Positions 62,009 through 64,000 of a stretch of DNA of 64,000 bases are shown here, piece by piece (the stretch's first letter is position 1; every line of letters starts with the position of its first letter). The translations under genes were made by a program, and so were the position numbers. The notes under the pieces are model-generated. The model had not been told where the DNA came from. It ran no database searches and saw only the letters and a program-made list of their open reading frames with translations. Origin of the DNA: CAYMSF01 sp964392985 (GTDB taxonomy: Bacteria; Verrucomicrobiota; Lentisphaeria; Victivallales; Victivallaceae); the NCBI GenBank assembly GCA_964392985.1, contig CAYMSF010000002.1, positions 1 to 64,000 of the forward strand, read 5' to 3'.

Positions 62009-64000
62009 ATGAAAATTGTAATCATTGGCGGAGTTGCCGGCGGGGCTAGTGCGGCGGCGCGTTTGGCGCGTTTGGACGCTAAAGCGGAAATCGTCATGTT
62101 TGAACGCGGTCCCTATGTCTCATTCGCTAATTGCGGGTTGCCGTACCATGTCGGGAAAGTCATTCCTCAACGTGACAGCCTGTTGTTGATGACACCGGAA
62201 AAATTCAAGAAAATTCGCGGTATTGATGTTCGTATCAATCAGGAAATTATCAAGATTGATCCGTCAGTAAAGACCGTAACGGTGAAAAAAACGGATGATG
62301 GTTCAAGCTATAGCGAAAATTATGACAAATTAATTATTGCCACCGGCTCCAGCCCGTTCATGCCGGATATTCCCGGCGTGAATGACCCGGCAGTACTGCC
62401 GTTATGGACAATTACCGACATGGACAAAGTCATGGCGCAAATTGACCGCGGCGCCAAACATGTAGTTGTTGCCGGCGGCGGATTTATCGGTCTTGAAGTG
62501 GCGGAAAACCTGATCTTGCGCGGCATCGAAACGACCATAGTTCAGCGTCCACCGCAGGTGCTGCCCACTCTGGATCCGGAAATGGCAAGCTTGTTGACGG
62601 CTGAATTGGAACGCCATGGCGTAAAAGTATGCCTGAATAATGCTCTTGCCGGAATTAAACGCGAGCAGGATTCAACCGGTCTGGTGGCGTCATTGAAAGA
62701 CGGTACTGAAATCGCCGCCGACCTGATTATCATGGGATTGGGAGTCCGTCCGAACAGCCAACTGGCGCGTGATGCGGGGTTGGAACTTGGAGAACATTGC
62801 GGAATAAAGGTCAACAAGCATCTGCAAACCAGTAATCCGGATATCTATGCCGTCGGCGATGTCATTGAAGTAAACGACCCGGTACTGAATAAAACAGTAA
62901 TGATTCCTCTGGCAGGTCCTGCCAACCGGCAGGGACGCATTGCCGCCAATAATATTTGCGGCGCCAATGATACCTACAACGGCACTATCGGCACTAATGT
63001 TTGCAAGGTCTTTGACATAACTGCCGCTTCCGCCGGAGTCAACGAGAAACGGCTCAAACAGGAAAAAATTGAATATCTCAAAGCTTATCTTTTCCCCGTT
63101 TCCCATGCCGGTTACTACCCCGGCGCTGAAACTATGGCAATCAAGGCGATTTTTGATCGTAACGGTAAAATACTCGGCGCTCAGATTGTCGGTCGTGACG
63201 GTGTGGATAAACGTATTGATGTTCTCGCTACGGCAATCAAGAACAATTTGACGGTGCATGATTTGGCTGAACTTGAACTGGCATACGCCCCGCCTTACGG
63301 TTCGGCCAAAGATCCGGTCAATTTTATCGGTTTTGTAGCTGAAAATATACTCAATGAAACCACCCGTGCCGTCTATCCGGATGCAATTCCCGCCGAGGCA
63401 TTTCTGCTCGATGTCCGGGAACCGGATGAAGTTACCGCAGGGACGATTGCCGGCAGCACGAATATCCCGCTTGGAAAATTGCGGGACAATCTGGATAAAC
63501 TGCCGAAAGATAAATTAATCGTAGCGTTCTGCCGGGTCGGTATCCGCGGTTACAATGCGGAGTGTCTGCTGCGGGACAACGGATTCAATGTCACAAACTT
63601 GAGTGGCGGAATCCTCGGCTGGCAGCTCTTTAATCCCCGCCCGATATCGCGCAAACCAATAACAAAACCATCAACAGGAGCAGAAATTATGCAAAATATC
63701 ACTAATGAAAAAACGGTCGAACTCAATGCCTGTGGTCTGCAGTGCCCCGGTCCGATTGTCGCAGTAAAAAATAAACTCGATGCGATGCAAAATGGCGAAT
63801 TGCTAAAAATAACCGCCAGTGATTCGGGTTTTATGAACGACCTTCCACCATGGTGTGAAGCAACGTCAAATCAACTGGTGTCGCTGAATAATATTGGCGG
63901 AAAAATCGAGGCGGTTGTCCGCAAGGGACAACAGGGTGAAACTGCTGCCATTGCAGGCCCGGCGCATCCCGCCCGCACCACGATTGTTCTGTTCAGCAAT
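62009..64000 (+). CDS. CoA-disulfide reductase-rhodanese-TusA fusion (partial, runs off the window)
   Basis: An open frame of 664 codons reaches the window edge without a stop. An AAGGA site precedes the ATG. Residues 1 to about 450 are an FAD/NAD(P) pyridine-nucleotide oxidoreductase of the CoADR/Nox class: FAD motif VIIGGVAGGASAAAR, redox Cys42 in FANCGLPYH, NAD(P) motif VVAGGGFIGLEVAENL. Residues about 455-545 are a rhodanese domain with active Cys508 (FCRVGIRGY). Residues about 565-640 are TusA/SirA-like with Cys575 and Cys579 (CGLQCPGPI). TTIVLFSN at the edge looks like the start of a DsrE domain. Likely reduces CoA disulfide or persulfide and passes on sulfane sulfur. Confidence 0.92.
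   Translation, partial: MKIVIIGGVAGGASAAARLARLDAKAEIVMFERGPYVSFANCGLPYHVGKVIPQRDSLLLMTPEKFKKIRGIDVRINQEIIKIDPSVKTVTVKKTDDGSSYSENYDKLIIATGSSPFMPDIPGVNDPAVLPLWTITDMDKVMAQIDRGAKHVVVAGGGFIGLEVAENLILRGIETTIVQRPPQVLPTLDPEMASLLTAELERHGVKVCLNNALAGIKREQDSTGLVASLKDGTEIAADLIIMGLGVRPNSQLARDAGLELGEHCGIKVNKHLQTSNPDIYAVGDVIEVNDPVLNKTVMIPLAGPANRQGRIAANNICGANDTYNGTIGTNVCKVFDITAASAGVNEKRLKQEKIEYLKAYLFPVSHAGYYPGAETMAIKAIFDRNGKILGAQIVGRDGVDKRIDVLATAIKNNLTVHDLAELELAYAPPYGSAKDPVNFIGFVAENILNETTRAVYPDAIPAEAFLLDVREPDEVTAGTIAGSTNIPLGKLRDNLDKLPKDKLIVAFCRVGIRGYNAECLLRDNGFNVTNLSGGILGWQLFNPRPISRKPITKPSTGAEIMQNITNEKTVELNACGLQCPGPIVAVKNKLDAMQNGELLKITASDSGFMNDLPPWCEATSNQLVSLNNIGGKIEAVVRKGQQGETAAIAGPAHPARTTIVLFSN

Overview
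The window looks like a chromosomal segment from a Gram-negative member of the PVC group, most likely Lentisphaerota (Victivallis-like). The clues are a cluster of very similar prepilin-like proteins with a type IV pilin N-terminus and a C-terminal H...DG motif, large multi-domain secreted glycosidases, a split methylmalonyl-CoA mutase, a pyruvate phosphate dikinase, and envelope genes of a diderm (RND pump, lipoproteins, DevBCA-type exporter). This placement is inferred from gene content; no 16S rRNA or other phylogenetic marker was tested. I see no transposase, integrase, phage gene or CRISPR array.

Layout. 0.4-4 kb: rarA, 5-formyl-THF cyclo-ligase and rny, on the plus strand. 4-6.9 kb: a three-gene ABC export operon (permease, ATPase, membrane fusion protein). 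7-10 kb: lepA-lepB on the minus strand. 10.3-17.8 kb: a mixed housekeeping region with an 84-aa ORF plus prmC, an acyl carrier protein, a LolA-like lipoprotein, secG, trpB, two small membrane proteins, and bioD-bioA. 17.8-19.5 kb: two unrecognised genes bracketed by imperfect direct repeats. 19.8-21.4 kb: a sigma-70 factor with a lysine-rich N-terminal extension of about 250 residues and a long leader. 21.4-26 kb: an RND efflux pump (minus). 26.2-30.1 kb: rmuC, RNase R and a PQ-loop-like membrane protein. 30.2-33.5 kb: ppdK and a lipoprotein (minus). 34-36.4 kb: a DEAD-box helicase and sixA. 36.4-39.9 kb: a CoA-transferase and split methylmalonyl-CoA mutase operon (minus). 40.2 kb: tRNA-Glu(UUC), then an EF-G paralogue.

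42.7-61.2 kb is the most distinctive part and resembles a carbohydrate-use island. It holds a uronate isomerase (uxaC) and an MFS transporter. Next come four tandem prepilin-like genes, each with its own consensus promoter (TTGACA-N17-TATAAT) and mostly its own terminator. Three tandem secreted clan GH-A-like glycosidases of 880-1070 residues follow, then two PIG-L/LmbE-type deacetylases. A reasonable inference is that the glycosidases and deacetylases work on an extracellular, possibly uronate- or amino-sugar-containing glycan, whose monomers enter through the transporter and UxaC. No substrate can be read from sequence alone.

The right edge (61.3-64 kb) holds a TetR-family regulator, with a palindromic operator sitting on a consensus promoter. 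It is followed by the start of a CoA-disulfide-reductase/rhodanese/TusA fusion that runs off the window, most likely a sulfane-sulfur or redox module.
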